From: Acidovorax sp. FJL06
Lineage (GTDB): Bacteria; Pseudomonadota; Gammaproteobacteria; Burkholderiales; Burkholderiaceae_C
Assembly (NCBI RefSeq): GCF_003852545.1
Contig: NZ_QAJR01000019.1
Coordinates: forward strand, 99,714-163,713
Length of the DNA stretch: 64,000 bases
Direction of reading: 5' to 3'
How positions within the stretch are numbered: position 1 is the first letter of the stretch; the number at the start of each line of letters is the position of its first letter. The notes beneath the pieces are model-generated. The model did no database searches. It was given only the letters and a program-made list of their open reading frames with translations, and was not told where the DNA came from. Made by a program: the position numbers and the translations under genes. Of the stretch, positions 40,139 through 49,510 are shown piece by piece.

Positions 40139-41510
40139 TCAGCCTGTAACGACAGCCAACTCCTGCCAGTGGGTGGTGTAGCGCGGCGTGCGCCTCTCCT
40201 GCTTCATCTTCCAGCTGGGTTGTACGGCGCCTAGTTGGAGCAAGCGGCCATGTTCGATACCACCACTTGCCAGTTTGACAGTTCCTCGGCCATAGCGGGT
40301 GTTCAGGTTGTCGATAGCACTCATCACCCGACTGCGGTCTTTGGTGACTCGGCCCGTTGCGGATGAAGGCTCACCCCAGGCCAATTCACCCTGCACAAAT
40401 CCTTCCGGCATGAGGTCCAACAGGAATACTCCGGCTTTTGCGTAGTTGAAGCCTGGGCGGTAGATGGCCTTGAGGGTTTCCAATGCGGCGTTGACCAGCA
40501 CACCGGTGTCCTACGTGGGACGCACCAGTGGCAACACTATGGAACGGGAGTACTGATCGTCCTGACGCCTGAACGGGCTGGTTCTCACGAAGGTGAGAAT
40601 CTGGCTGGCCTGCTGCTTTTGGCGCCGGAGCTTTTCAGCAGCACGCGACGCGAACTCTGTAATCGCCTGCGCCAGTTCTGCCTGTTCAGTCACAGGGTGA
40701 CCGAAGCTGCGGGTGCAGGCGATCTGCTGTATAGGCAAGGGGGCGTTTTCCAAGTCTATGCAGAGTATGCCTTGCAGCTCTCGCACGGTGCGTTCCAGAA
40801 CTACTGACCAACGTCTGGCAACCACCACTGGGTCGAGTTGCACCAGATCTTGAACGGTGGCGATGTCGATGTCTTTCAACTGTCTGCCGATTTGTGGCCT
40901 CACCCCCTCAGACTTCAGTCACAGCGGTGCGTTCGAACAAGGTTCGTTTGTCGTCGTCACTGAGTATCCCCAGGTGGCAAATCTGGGCGATGGAGCCGTC
41001 TGGACCATGACCTGGAAAGCGCTCGGGATAGACACCGGGTTTGCGTTCGGCAGTTTTGGCGATGTGGTTGGCCAGTTTGGCCAGGGTTTTTGTGGGGCCG
41101 ATACCGATGCAGGTGGGGATGCCGGTCCATTGCAATAGCCTCTGCCTGATGAGTCGGCTTCTTCGGATCATGTCTCCCCGAATGCCTGCGAGATCGATAA
41201 AGCTCTCGTCGATGGAATAGACCTCCTGCTGGTGGCCTAATCCCGCCACGAGACTCATCATGCGGTCGCTCATATCTCCGTAGAGAGAGAAGTTGGCTGA
41301 CGGGGCTACCAGACCAGCTTCTTCTTCCAGATGTTTGATCTGGAACCAGGGGGCCCCCATCTTGATACCCAGCGCTTTGGCTTCGTTGCTGCGGGCGATG
41401 GCGCAGCCGTCATTGTTGGACAGCACCACGACGGGACGGTCGTTAAGGTCCGGTCTGAATACGCGTTCGCAGGACACGTAGAAATTATTGCCATCGATCA
41501 GGGCGTACAC
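40139..41510 (-). pseudogene. umuC: Decayed umuC (DNA polymerase V catalytic subunit)
   Basis: A GTG at 41510 begins [20 protein letters not shown], the start of a Y-family polymerase, and the sequence is good through [11 protein letters not shown] and [14 protein letters not shown]. At about 40905-40915 the frame is lost: EV is followed by a stop, while the continuation (RPQIGRQLKDIDIATV) is in another frame. A further in-frame TAG interrupts at 40511-40513 (LVRPT-stop-DTGVLVNAALETL) before the normal C-terminus. Translesion synthesis by this copy is not possible without repair of both lesions. Confidence 0.85.
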
Positions 41511-41515
41511 GTTGG

Positions 41516-41906
41516 TCAGGCCTTGAACTGTTTGATGGCGGCTACCACGACGCCCCACACCTGAACAGTCTGGCTTTCTTTGGGAACGAGGTCGGGGTAC
41601 GTGGGGTTGGCGGCTTTGAGTTTGATGCGCCCTGCCCTTATCTGCAAGGTTTTGCAGACGAATTCGTTTTCGACAACAGCGACGACCACATGACCAGAGC
41701 GGGGGGGTGATGGCGCGATCTACCAACACCACGTCCCCGTCAAAGATGCCGACATCACGCATGGACTCCCCACGGATGCGCAGCAGGAAGCTGGCTTGTG
41801 GATGTTTAATCAGTTCGGCCATCAGATCCACACGCTGAACCATATTGTCTTCTGCGGGCGATGGGAACCCGGCCTGGACGGAGCTAGGACGCAAATCGCC
41901 GACCAA
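41516..41906 (-). pseudogene. umuD: Decayed umuD (SOS mutagenesis peptidase subunit)
   Basis: UmuD residues [20 protein letters not shown] and [23 protein letters not shown] are followed by a frame change at the run of seven G near 41700. The remaining UmuD end ([19 protein letters not shown]) is in the next frame and stops at 41516. No ATG is in frame at the beginning. The catalytic serine (GESM) is present; the lysine lies after the lesion. The pair umuD-umuC is 5 bp apart, as in intact operons. Confidence 0.8.
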
Positions 41907-42619
41907 TATCGGAACGCTGGAGTCAGCCCCCCGGCCTACCAGTGGCCATGGAACCTCACCTTACATGAGTCAGTCCTGGCCAAGTCGATGCGGATCCCGC
42001 ACAGACTGAACACTGTCGCGGACCCATCCACGAGTTCACGTGGATGTCGGCCCGATGCATCTGCCACACCGTATGGCCAATGCTCACAGCCAGCCCCAGA
42101 CCTTTCGCAGCCATGTGGGCGAAGACACGCGAGGAGGCGTACTGTACTGGCGGTACTTTTGCTGGACGGTCATGGCATGCTCCGGATAAGGCTGGATGAA
42201 ATACTGATTGTTTATCCAGTATACAGAAACACTGTGTTTTCAGCCAGTTCCATCTCAGCCTAACCTATCAGTGGCCTGAGACCCTTTCCCTTTATCTGAT
42301 CGCACCCTGTTGGCTGCTATTGAATCTGGACCGGGTCGTGCACGCGGGACACTCGTGCGTTGCTATCAACACCTCGGCGGGCGCAGCATCAACTAGCTTC
42401 GCAAGGACGCTTGGTGAGCCATCGGACGCAACATTGCCTCCATACTTAGAGCGATAGAAAAGATGAGCGCCCCACAATGACAAAGCCGCCTGACAAGGCG
42501 GCTTTGGGAGTGTCATCGTCGGCATCGCCAGCAACAACTGCGGTCCATTGCAACTCAATCCTAGGCTGAAGAGCACCGAGGGAAGGAGGCAACCATCTAC
42601 AGCTGCCCCTACCCACATA
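41907..42619. other. Gene-poor stretch with SOS-type operator
   Basis: About 700 bp hold no credible gene. On the minus strand I see only a 29-residue remnant before umuD (MTVQQKYRQYSTPPR...). A LexA-like box lies at 42202-42221, and a perfect 10-bp hairpin (CAAAGCCGCC with GGCGGCTTTG, loop TGACAA, 42481-42506) may terminate transcription from the DUF3987 gene; its T tract is weak. Confidence 0.5.
42202..42221 (-). promoter_or_regulatory. LexA-like operator upstream of umuDC
   Basis: TACTGATTGTTTATCCAGTA has the outer TACTG and CAGTA half-sites with the correct 10-bp gap of the SOS consensus TACTGTATATATATACAGTA, agreeing at about 15 of 20 bases. It lies 295 bp before the umuD reading frame on the coding side, which is farther than usual. 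Deletion or insertion between operator and gene would explain both the distance and the missing start codon. Confidence 0.6.
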
Positions 42620-44220
42620 TCAGCCCCTCCCAATCGTCGGCGGCTGGTAACTTCTGGATCCAAGGCCATACCGTCCGTTCGGACTGTCCAAGTAAGCAAA
42701 ATCCTTCATCAGATTCAGCACATTGCCAGGGGCTGGATTTGTCAGAAAATACTCGCGATTAATTTTCAATTGCATTTCCCCCCTAATATCCTGCACCTCA
42801 ACAACACCTTTCTTTTCCAGCGCGCGGATCGCCAAGTCCAAATTCTCTCGCTTCGGTGGCCTGAAACAATTAGGCCCCATGTCCCTGACCTCCCCCACTC
42901 TGACGTTGAACATGGCCCTTTTTACTTTGAAGCGAGCCCATAGCCATTCCTCAAGCACTCGTGCGTAGGTTTGCTCGTCGCTCAGTTCACCGATTCGGCC
43001 AAAGAGGCGTTGGAACTCGAGCAGATACCAAGTACAAACGTGGAGCGCTGCTTTCATGGTGTCGCCTTCGATGAATCCAGTTTTTCCCCCCATCAGATGA
43101 AAAATCCCTGCGATTTTTAGGGCATTAGCTCTCATCTTCGCGACAGCATCATCAACATCGCTAAAGCGCCCTCCCGGTTTGATGGACTCACGCAGCTTTG
43201 CGAAATACTCAACAAACATCATGTCGGCGCTCGGAGAAGTCATGATAACATCAAATTTAAAATTATCATCATGCCTTCTCCTCATTCCAATACTTAAAAA
43301 ATCTGCTAGCTTGGCCTGAAGCAATGGCAGAGCCTTAAAGGGAGCATTGGATTCTGCAACTGTCTCAGGGATCTCGGAAATTTCACAAATGAGGGCACGC
43401 CCAACATTGCCCATTTCACGAGACCGCTGAATGTACTTTTTTACTGCATCATGTTGGATCGAGTAGTTTTGAGTTACGACAGGCTCCTCAAATACCATTT
43501 TACATCCCTTCCGAAGAACAGACATATGTGAGGAAGGATCGTGAAGATCATTGAGCGTCGCCAAGTCTCCTTTGGATTTACCAGAAAAAAATCTCTCTGC
43601 CTCCGCAATACTGATGGTAGTTACAGGAATTCCTTTGTTCAAAACCTCAAGAATTCCAGCAAGAGTTGCATCCTGAATTAATACATTTTCCTCCTTTGGC
43701 AGTCGCGGCTCTTTTTCCTGGAGTTCCTCCTGATCTCTTTCATAATCATCATAGTCCTTACCTTGATTGACGCATTGATTAATGAATTTATCGATTAAGC
43801 GAACCTTTATTTTATGAATTCGAATTTTAATTTCGTGCGTCTTCAACGCCTTTTCATGAATTTTATCTTGCTCACTCTGATACTCTCTCAGGAAAAAAAA
43901 AGCAAATCATCGACGGTCGTCTTACCCGCTCCGCGAATCCCGATTGTCAGGACACTCAAGTTCAATCCGACAGTTTGGGCATTGGACCCTTGCACCTTGA
44001 TGGCAGGTTGATGCGCAGCGGCGCAAGCAGCAAGGAGTGCTCCTCCGATAAGCTGGGGCTTCAAGCCCCGCCGTTGGGAAATTTCAATTAAGACTTCACG
44101 TAAGAGATCTGGAAATTGCTCAACGGGATACGGCCCAGGTTCAAAGACCTGATTGTCGGCGGTCGTGATGTAGCGTCTAGTAACTAGCGCGTTAGGGGTT
44201 TGCGGTTTGTGCATAGTCAC
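42620..44220 (-). pseudogene. DUF3987 (YfjI-like) gene split by a frameshift at a run of nine A
   Basis: The first 110 codons (GTG at 44220) match the start of YfjI-type proteins: FPDLLREVLIEISQRRG, GGALLAACAAAHQPAIKV, then a P-loop-like GIRGAGKTT. The frame stops at 43888. The rest, LREYQSEQDKIHEKALKTHE and on to 42620 (ARFKVKRAMFNVRV), is in another frame that joins exactly at the run of nine T on the coding strand (43893-43901). One extra T would restore a protein of about 530 residues. The gene may be dead, read by slippage, or mis-sequenced. The start overlaps the alpA stop (GTGA). GC content falls below that of neighbouring genes between 43240 and 43900. Confidence 0.75.
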
Positions 44221-44444
44221 ACCACACGTCGCGTTGTAGCCGTCAGATCAAGCCACGCGAGAACCTCTGCCCGAGGCCAGCCAACAGATCGGCTATTGGC
44301 GGTCCCCAAGCGCACTCTCCGCGGGAACTTCTCGTCATACTGACGACTGCGGGGGTTTCCCTTGGCATAGATCGTGGAACGGCCTAAGCCGGTGAGAGCC
44401 TTTAGCTCGTTTAACCGGCAGATGCCGGAAGTTGTTGTGGTCAT
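44217..44444 (-). CDS. AlpA-family regulator / excisionase-like protein
   Basis: From the ATG at 44444 (after AAGGAGTCGCA) the protein has 75 residues: a winged-helix MerR-like fold with CRLNELKALTGLGRSTIYAK, then FPRRVRLG and VGWPRAEVLAWLD. AlpA proteins in prophages and islands activate integrase or excise elements. It overlaps the following DUF3987 gene by 4 nt and is on the opposite strand to the island integrase, 4 kb away. Confidence 0.88.
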   Translation of the reverse strand: MTTTTSGICRLNELKALTGLGRSTIYAKGNPRSRQYDEKFPRRVRLGTANSRSVGWPRAEVLAWLDLTATTRRVV

Positions 44445-44522
44445 TGCGACTCCTTTCAAAGAGACTCAATGGTCGCCAAAGCTCAACTTAGCGTCATCTT
44501 CGGAATTTTCACTGTATAAAAT

Positions 44523-45610
44523 AAAGGGGTATCTATTTAGCTCCAGTGGCATCAGAATAGCTGGATGGAAACCCAGATGCTAACGCCAACTCCTGGACAG
44601 GACTACCCTCGCACCTGGAACGAATTTCTTGACTGGTTTGCCACCGAAGAGGCCTGCCAGGCGTTCCTGGAGAAGCTTCGCTGGCCCCAAGGCTTCGTCT
44701 GCCCGCGTTGCGGCAACGCTGGTGATGTGTACCGCGCCAGCCGCACTCGCCTGATGTGCCGCTCATGCCAGTATCAAGGCACAGTGACCTCTGGGACCAT
44801 CTTTGACAAGACGCGCACACCGCTGCGTGTCTGGCTGGCTGCAGCTTGGTACCTGACCAATCAGAAACAAGGCGTGAGCGCCCTGGGGCTGCAGCGCGTA
44901 TTGGGCTTGGGGAGTTACCAGACGGCCTGGACCATGCTGCACCGGTTCCGACGCGCCATGGTTCGCCCGGGCCGGGACAAGCTCAAGGGGCTTGTGGAGG
45001 TGGATGAAACGTACCTGTCCATTACGGATCGCAAAAATCCCGCCACCCTTGCAGGGCGCAAGAGCAGCACCACCAAAGTGTTGATGGTCATGGCGGTGGA
45101 GATCGTGGAGCCCAAGGGGTTCGGGCGCATCCGGTTGCGCCGCATCGACCGAGACTCCGCCACCCACGTCATCCCCTTTGTGCAGGAAGTGGTCGAGCCC
45201 GGAGCCCAGGTCCGCACGGATGGTTCGGCGGCATACCGCGCTCTGGGAGAGCTGGGTTACACCCACCAGCGCACCGTCATGCTCGGCTCGGGCGTACCTG
45301 CCCATGTCTGCATGGCGGGAGTGCACCGGGTCGCCTCGCTGGTACAGCGCTGGGTGCTGGGAACGCACCACGGTTCTGTGCAGCCAGAGCACCTGGATGC
45401 CTACCTCGATGAATTCGTGTTCCGCTTCAACCGGCGCACATCCAGCTCGCGCGGGATGCTGTTTTACCGCTTGCTGCAGCAAGCGGTGGTCACGCCGCCA
45501 GTGACGTATGGGGATGTCGTGAGCAAGAATACCGGGGAGAGGCAATCGGATACCATTGCTGGATGAAATCACAGTATCAACGGAGCTACTGGAGCTAAGC
45601 AGATACCCCT
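44523..45610 (+). mobile_element. IS1595-family insertion sequence with 8-bp target duplication
   Basis: Terminal inverted repeats GGGGTATCTATTTAGCTCCA (44526 on) and its mirror ending at 45609 agree at 20 of 22 positions. The octamer TATAAAAT occurs directly outside both ends (44515-44522 and 45611-45618), the length expected for the family. The left end has two extra A compared with the right, so the outer boundary is uncertain by 2 bp. It carries one intact transposase gene. Confidence 0.87.
44565..45566 (+). CDS. IS1595-family (ISXO2-type) transposase
   Basis: The 333-residue protein has an N-terminal zinc ribbon (CPRCGNAGDVYRAS... LMCRSCQYQG) and a DDE-type catalytic domain with VEVDETYLS, VRTDGSAAYRAL and a C-terminal FRFNRRTSSSRG. 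This order is characteristic of ISXO2-like transposases. The reading frame is intact, so the element may still move. Confidence 0.9.
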   Translation: METQMLTPTPGQDYPRTWNEFLDWFATEEACQAFLEKLRWPQGFVCPRCGNAGDVYRASRTRLMCRSCQYQGTVTSGTIFDKTRTPLRVWLAAAWYLTNQKQGVSALGLQRVLGLGSYQTAWTMLHRFRRAMVRPGRDKLKGLVEVDETYLSITDRKNPATLAGRKSSTTKVLMVMAVEIVEPKGFGRIRLRRIDRDSATHVIPFVQEVVEPGAQVRTDGSAAYRALGELGYTHQRTVMLGSGVPAHVCMAGVHRVASLVQRWVLGTHHGSVQPEHLDAYLDEFVFRFNRRTSSSRGMLFYRLLQQAVVTPPVTYGDVVSKNTGERQSDTIAG

Positions 45611-45618
45611 TATAAAAT

Positions 45619-46655
45619 ACCAGCACTGTGAGCATAGGCCACGTAAGCCTACGAGCCGGGCATACAACTTCTTGGTTCTTACTCTGCTTTCCTGGCAACT
45701 AAAGATCTCTGCCGCCATATAACGAGGAGATGAGCTGAAGAGGTCAGCAAACGGCTAGTCATACATAGAGGACCGCATGCGCTCAATGACCCCGGTCAGG
45801 CTTGTCACCAAGGGGGAATTGCACAACTCTGGCACCCCGGGTGAGATGTGACGAAGAAGCAATCTAAGCAATTGAATCCGACGAGTCCCCAACGAAGTAC
45901 CTGACCAATAGGGCAGCCACTGGGATCTCAGAAATAGCAGGCGCACAAGGGGAGACCCGGGCTTGGGGCTCATGCTCGGCTGTGAGTAAAGCGGCCAACT
46001 TCAAGGACGTGACACAAGCGCATGTGTTTGTGCGTGGAGACCTACAGATTTAGTGGCCGACGTGAACCAGCAGGGAATGAGCTAGCGCGATGACCAGTAG
46101 GGCATCGAAGTCAACGGGCATGCAGTCAAACAGTACGGCAAGCGCAAGATGCAGCACACAAGCGCGCGAACCGCAAATCCAAGACAATCTGTGCTGGTCA
46201 ACGCCCCCATCGGTTTCAAAGTCGAACGCGCGTTTCAATTGATCAATAACAAGTCCGGGCATAGCAAGGCTCGCCACCGTGACCTCGTCAAGATCCCTGG
46301 AACACTTCGCAAGCTGTTGGACTTTGCCCAATGTGTAGAACACGCCGCGCGCCTCGGTACGACAGATGCGGGGAGTACGTCGGCAGGCAACAACAGGACA
46401 TCAAAACGAGGCGAACTCGGCGCTAGCCCCAATCGGCATGTGAGGTCGGCATGATCCTAATCGAGCACATCAAGTCTCGTCTCGGCGCGTGGTGTAAAGA
46501 CCCTCTCACGCGAATTCATCAGTTTTGGCTCAATAGGCTCTTGGTCTGTTTGTCGTTTAGGCAGAACATTGACAATGGAGTTGCAGACATTGCGCTCAAC
46601 CACAATTTTCCACTGCGAGGCTGATGAGATCAGAAAATTTCTGGCAATACAGGCA
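45619..46655. other. Gene-poor stretch after IS1595
   Basis: No intact gene is seen in this 1-kb stretch. It contains a degraded transposase piece (see 46095-46340) and short frames without recognisable content on either strand. The composition is intermediate. Confidence 0.5.
46095..46340 (+). pseudogene. Degraded IS5-type transposase C-terminal fragment
   Basis: The translation EVNGHAVKQYGKRK followed by RAFQLINNKSGHSKARHRDL and LRKLLDFAQCVEHA aligns by eye with the end of IS5-family transposases (RxFRxIKxxFGYxKxRYRGLxKNxxxLxxLFAL). The start and the inverted repeats are lost and the pattern is interrupted, so it is a remnant. This is pattern recognition without an alignment and the assignment is tentative. 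Confidence 0.4.
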
Positions 46656-47789
46656 TCATAAATCGGACAGCACCTTAGGACCAAATATTGTTTTATTCTG
46701 CTTGATTACCTCCAAAGACTTCTTGCGACTCTTCCGCTTTGCAAGATCAGGAAAAGGATTAATAATCATAGCCGCCACTTTACTCTCAACCTGAGTAAAC
46801 AGCTCACCATTGAAATCCCGAATGTACTGAGCAATATTTTCCTGGCTCACTTTCTTAATTTTTACTTGCCCATTGCTTTTAGCGGATTTTTCAAAATACG
46901 GCTTCCAAAAATGATCCGAGGCTTTTAATAGACAATCGAAACGAGGATCAATCTCGCCGTTCTCGGCGGGCTTTACAACGCCATCCGTCCACTTTCGTTT
47001 ATACAAATCAAGGTCACGGGGAGTAATAAATTTTAATGCTGTTTCACTTGAATTTGCCGAATTAAAAACTTCCGACCTGGCTTTCAATTCAACGATGGCT
47101 GAGCGTTTCCAATCACGGACTTCCTGAACTGTTAGGTCTCGAAGGAACCAGGTCTCCCTAAAAATATCCCACAGTACGATCAAAGCCTCTGAAAAGTGAG
47201 GCGCACTCAAATCCAATAGAGGATCGACTTCTTTGCCGTCAACATGCAATAAAGCTTCCGCATCACCCACCTTCTCTGGATGCACATGAAGATTATCAAT
47301 GGTTATCTGAATTGGCTCCGCAGTCCGGAGATCACTGTAACGCTCCCCAAAATACTCTTCAGAGGATGGGCGGAGTTGCAAAATGATATTTGCACCACCC
47401 AATGTGAGGCGGCGGCCAGTTTCAGATGAACTTGAAAAAATATCGCAGGCAGCCCAGCGCTTCGCCTCGAGTTGAAGAGCGATTGCAAAATCCGTGCACC
47501 AAAAATCCTTGGCGTTCAGCAATCCTGCGGCATCAATCTCAAGCATCCGAGCTGACTTCAGAACGAATGGCCTGATGTGATTCAGCACTGCATACGCTTG
47601 CCGGTTATCCACACCATGGCCATCGAAGATCTGTTTATTAACAGCTACCGCAACAAGGTCACTCGGAATCTGAACATAAAACTTGAAACCGTGCTCCAAT
47701 AAATTGGCGAGCACCTTTTTAGGGGCCAAGCCGAATTTTCCAGCGATGTTTTCTAAGCGACTAGAGGCATCTTTATAGGCTGAGCTCAT
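46656..47789 (-). CDS. Unknown protein coupled to the degenerate integrase
   Basis: The 377-residue protein has lower GC than the core genome and no motif I recognise. It has no signal peptide or membrane segment. It is soluble and mixed alpha/beta, with a basic C-terminus (DLAKRKSRKKSLEVIKQNK). The N-terminus (SRLENIAGKFGLAPKKVLAN) is helical and could be a helix-turn-helix. It begins 3 bp after the stop of the integrase-like gene, and its ribosome-binding site must lie inside that gene, so the two are translationally coupled and probably work together. Confidence 0.7.
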   Translation of the reverse strand: MSSAYKDASSRLENIAGKFGLAPKKVLANLLEHGFKFYVQIPSDLVAVAVNKQIFDGHGVDNRQAYAVLNHIRPFVLKSARMLEIDAAGLLNAKDFWCTDFAIALQLEAKRWAACDIFSSSSETGRRLTLGGANIILQLRPSSEEYFGERYSDLRTAEPIQITIDNLHVHPEKVGDAEALLHVDGKEVDPLLDLSAPHFSEALIVLWDIFRETWFLRDLTVQEVRDWKRSAIVELKARSEVFNSANSSETALKFITPRDLDLYKRKWTDGVVKPAENGEIDPRFDCLLKASDHFWKPYFEKSAKSNGQVKIKKVSQENIAQYIRDFNGELFTQVESKVAAMIINPFPDLAKRKSRKKSLEVIKQNKTIFGPKVLSDL

Positions 47790-47792
47790 AGA

Positions 47793-49031
47793 TCAAAAGG
47801 CTCTCAAAGCAAACGGAAAAGCGATCTTCGACGCTTTTTGCATGATAAATTGGTCCCATTCGTTCATCATTTCCCTTCTCTGCCCCAATTCAACGTCATC
47901 AGGTTTTAATGATTTTTCATTTCTCTTGGCAGCACTCGCCAATGAAATATCTACGAGTTTCTGGGGGTACCGGGCCTTATTAACAGCCCAGTCTCGGAAA
48001 GTGCGCCTGAAGTCGTCGGGATAGAGCTCCAGACTCAACCGTTTCAATACGTCAACCAGTATCGCCTCTGAGAGGGATGATTCTTTGTCCTTTGCAAAGA
48101 CCAAGTGAGTGTCTGGCGGAATGTGAAGCACCTCTGACTTCAGTACAGATATCGCACTGCTACTAAGTGGGATTCGATACGGTTCATCCAACGCCGCACG
48201 CTCAGCGGGCACCGTCCAGACACCAGCTCTCAAATCAATCTCACCCCATCGGGCCATGAGCACCCAATCGCTAGGGACTGCAGTGAGAATGCAAAACTCG
48301 AGGGCACGTGCTGCAGTTCCTGGGCGACGGCGGAGGTTGCACATGAACTCTGGCATGTTGGTGACCGGATGTCCGCCGTGGAGTTGGATCTCCCGGGCTT
48401 TGGATGGTCGAGGCAGCAACGCGTCTAGGTGCCCTCTCCATCGAGCTGGATTGTCGCCACTACGCTGTCCCCCAATGGTCGTCCAATCCAGTACTGCTTC
48501 AATCCGCCCCCGAAGGCGCGAAGCTGTCTCTGCTTTGGTGGTCCATATCGGTTTGAGGATGGACAGTACCTGCTCAGTCGATACGTCCTGAACTGCCGTA
48601 TTTCCAATATGAGGATATGCGTAGGTCTTGAGAGTGGAAGACCACTGACTGCGGTGCTTGAGGTTCTTCCATTCACTCTCGCGTGTTGCGATGTAGGCAT
48701 TGGCTGCCTGCTCGAACGTCATGGGTAGCACCTGCTGTGCTTTCAAAGAGGTCATGAGTGCGGTCCGACGCTCAATCGGATCGACCCCTTGATCCAGCCA
48801 GTCTTTGGCTTCACGGGCTTTTGATCTGGCTTGCGCAAGTGTGACTTCTGGAAAACTCCCAAGGCCCATGTGCCGCCGCCTGTCGCCGATCATGATGCGC
48901 AGCACCCAGGATCTCGCACCAGAGCCCGTGACATACAAATACAGCCCAGCAACGCCTCCCACGGCATGGTGACCCTGGCAGGTCAGTCGTGACACTTCAA
49001 GGGCAGTTAAGTCCTTCGCTTTCCGAGCCAT
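47793..49031 (-). CDS. Integrase-like protein with most catalytic residues replaced
   Basis: From the ATG at 49031 (MARKAKDLTALEVSRL) the protein has 412 residues. It follows the P4-type integrases: a DUF4102 arm-binding domain (GGVAGLYLYVTGSGARSWVL, MGLGSFPEVTLAQARSKA), a core-binding domain and the catalytic fold. The usual TAARSGEV reads TAVPSDWV (first Arg lost), the HGFRSTFRDW motif reads DDFRRTFRDW (His lost), the ALAH motif reads SLAS (His lost) and EAAYRR reads EKSLKP (Tyr lost). The frame is nevertheless intact over its whole length. It cannot recombine DNA by the known chemistry. A DNA-binding role is inferred. The frame is open 60 codons further upstream. Confidence 0.8.
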   Translation of the reverse strand: MARKAKDLTALEVSRLTCQGHHAVGGVAGLYLYVTGSGARSWVLRIMIGDRRRHMGLGSFPEVTLAQARSKAREAKDWLDQGVDPIERRTALMTSLKAQQVLPMTFEQAANAYIATRESEWKNLKHRSQWSSTLKTYAYPHIGNTAVQDVSTEQVLSILKPIWTTKAETASRLRGRIEAVLDWTTIGGQRSGDNPARWRGHLDALLPRPSKAREIQLHGGHPVTNMPEFMCNLRRRPGTAARALEFCILTAVPSDWVLMARWGEIDLRAGVWTVPAERAALDEPYRIPLSSSAISVLKSEVLHIPPDTHLVFAKDKESSLSEAILVDVLKRLSLELYPDDFRRTFRDWAVNKARYPQKLVDISLASAAKRNEKSLKPDDVELGQRREMMNEWDQFIMQKASKIAFPFALRAF

Positions 49032-49510
49032 GATCGCCTTCACCACGAGTTGGGCAGCGGATTTTGCCAGGGACCTGAGCTCCATCCTTTCTACCAATGA
49101 ACACTGGATCAGGTTGGACGTTTTAGGATTCCAATGGACATCATCTGAACCCACATTACCATTGTGGCGATTGGTTGAACAGTGACTCGTGATGCTCAAT
49201 GCACGCTGCAAGATGCCGATGGACCACTGAGGCGGCAGGCTTTTCTCCGCCGACCTGCAGCTAGGTTGCTTGCGGTGGTGTTCGCCGTTCTACCAATCCA
49301 CCTACCTTTAGTCCTTTGGCGTGTGACGGCGCTTCTTGGAAAACCTTGGACGTGAGGCGCAGATCGATCTGGTGCAGTTTGCGCAGCCAAGACCGCCAAG
49401 AGCTTTTTAGTCACCTCGGCTCACGGCGTTCTTCGAGCGAAAATTGAAGGCCTCTGTGTCTAAAAACACGGAATTTCTGCTGCCGGCAGCAGAAATCTCG
49501 CGTTTTGAGC
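49032..49510. other. Stretch between integrase-like gene and MobA fragment
   Basis: About 480 bp. The left part contains the upstream region of the integrase-like gene. I see no recognisable gene; a frame on the minus strand at 49196-49414 (MTKKLLAVLAAQ...) has no family features and may be what follows the broken relaxase. Confidence 0.4.

Noticed and set aside
42292-42699. Minus-strand frame of 135 codons in the umuDC-DUF3987 gap
   Set aside because: No family features, cysteine and serine runs typical of a chance frame, and it overlaps the real DUF3987 end in another frame.
45755-45973. Minus-strand frame of 72 codons after IS1595
   Set aside because: Leucine/arginine-rich with no ribosome-binding site and no recognisable content. 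Treated as non-coding.
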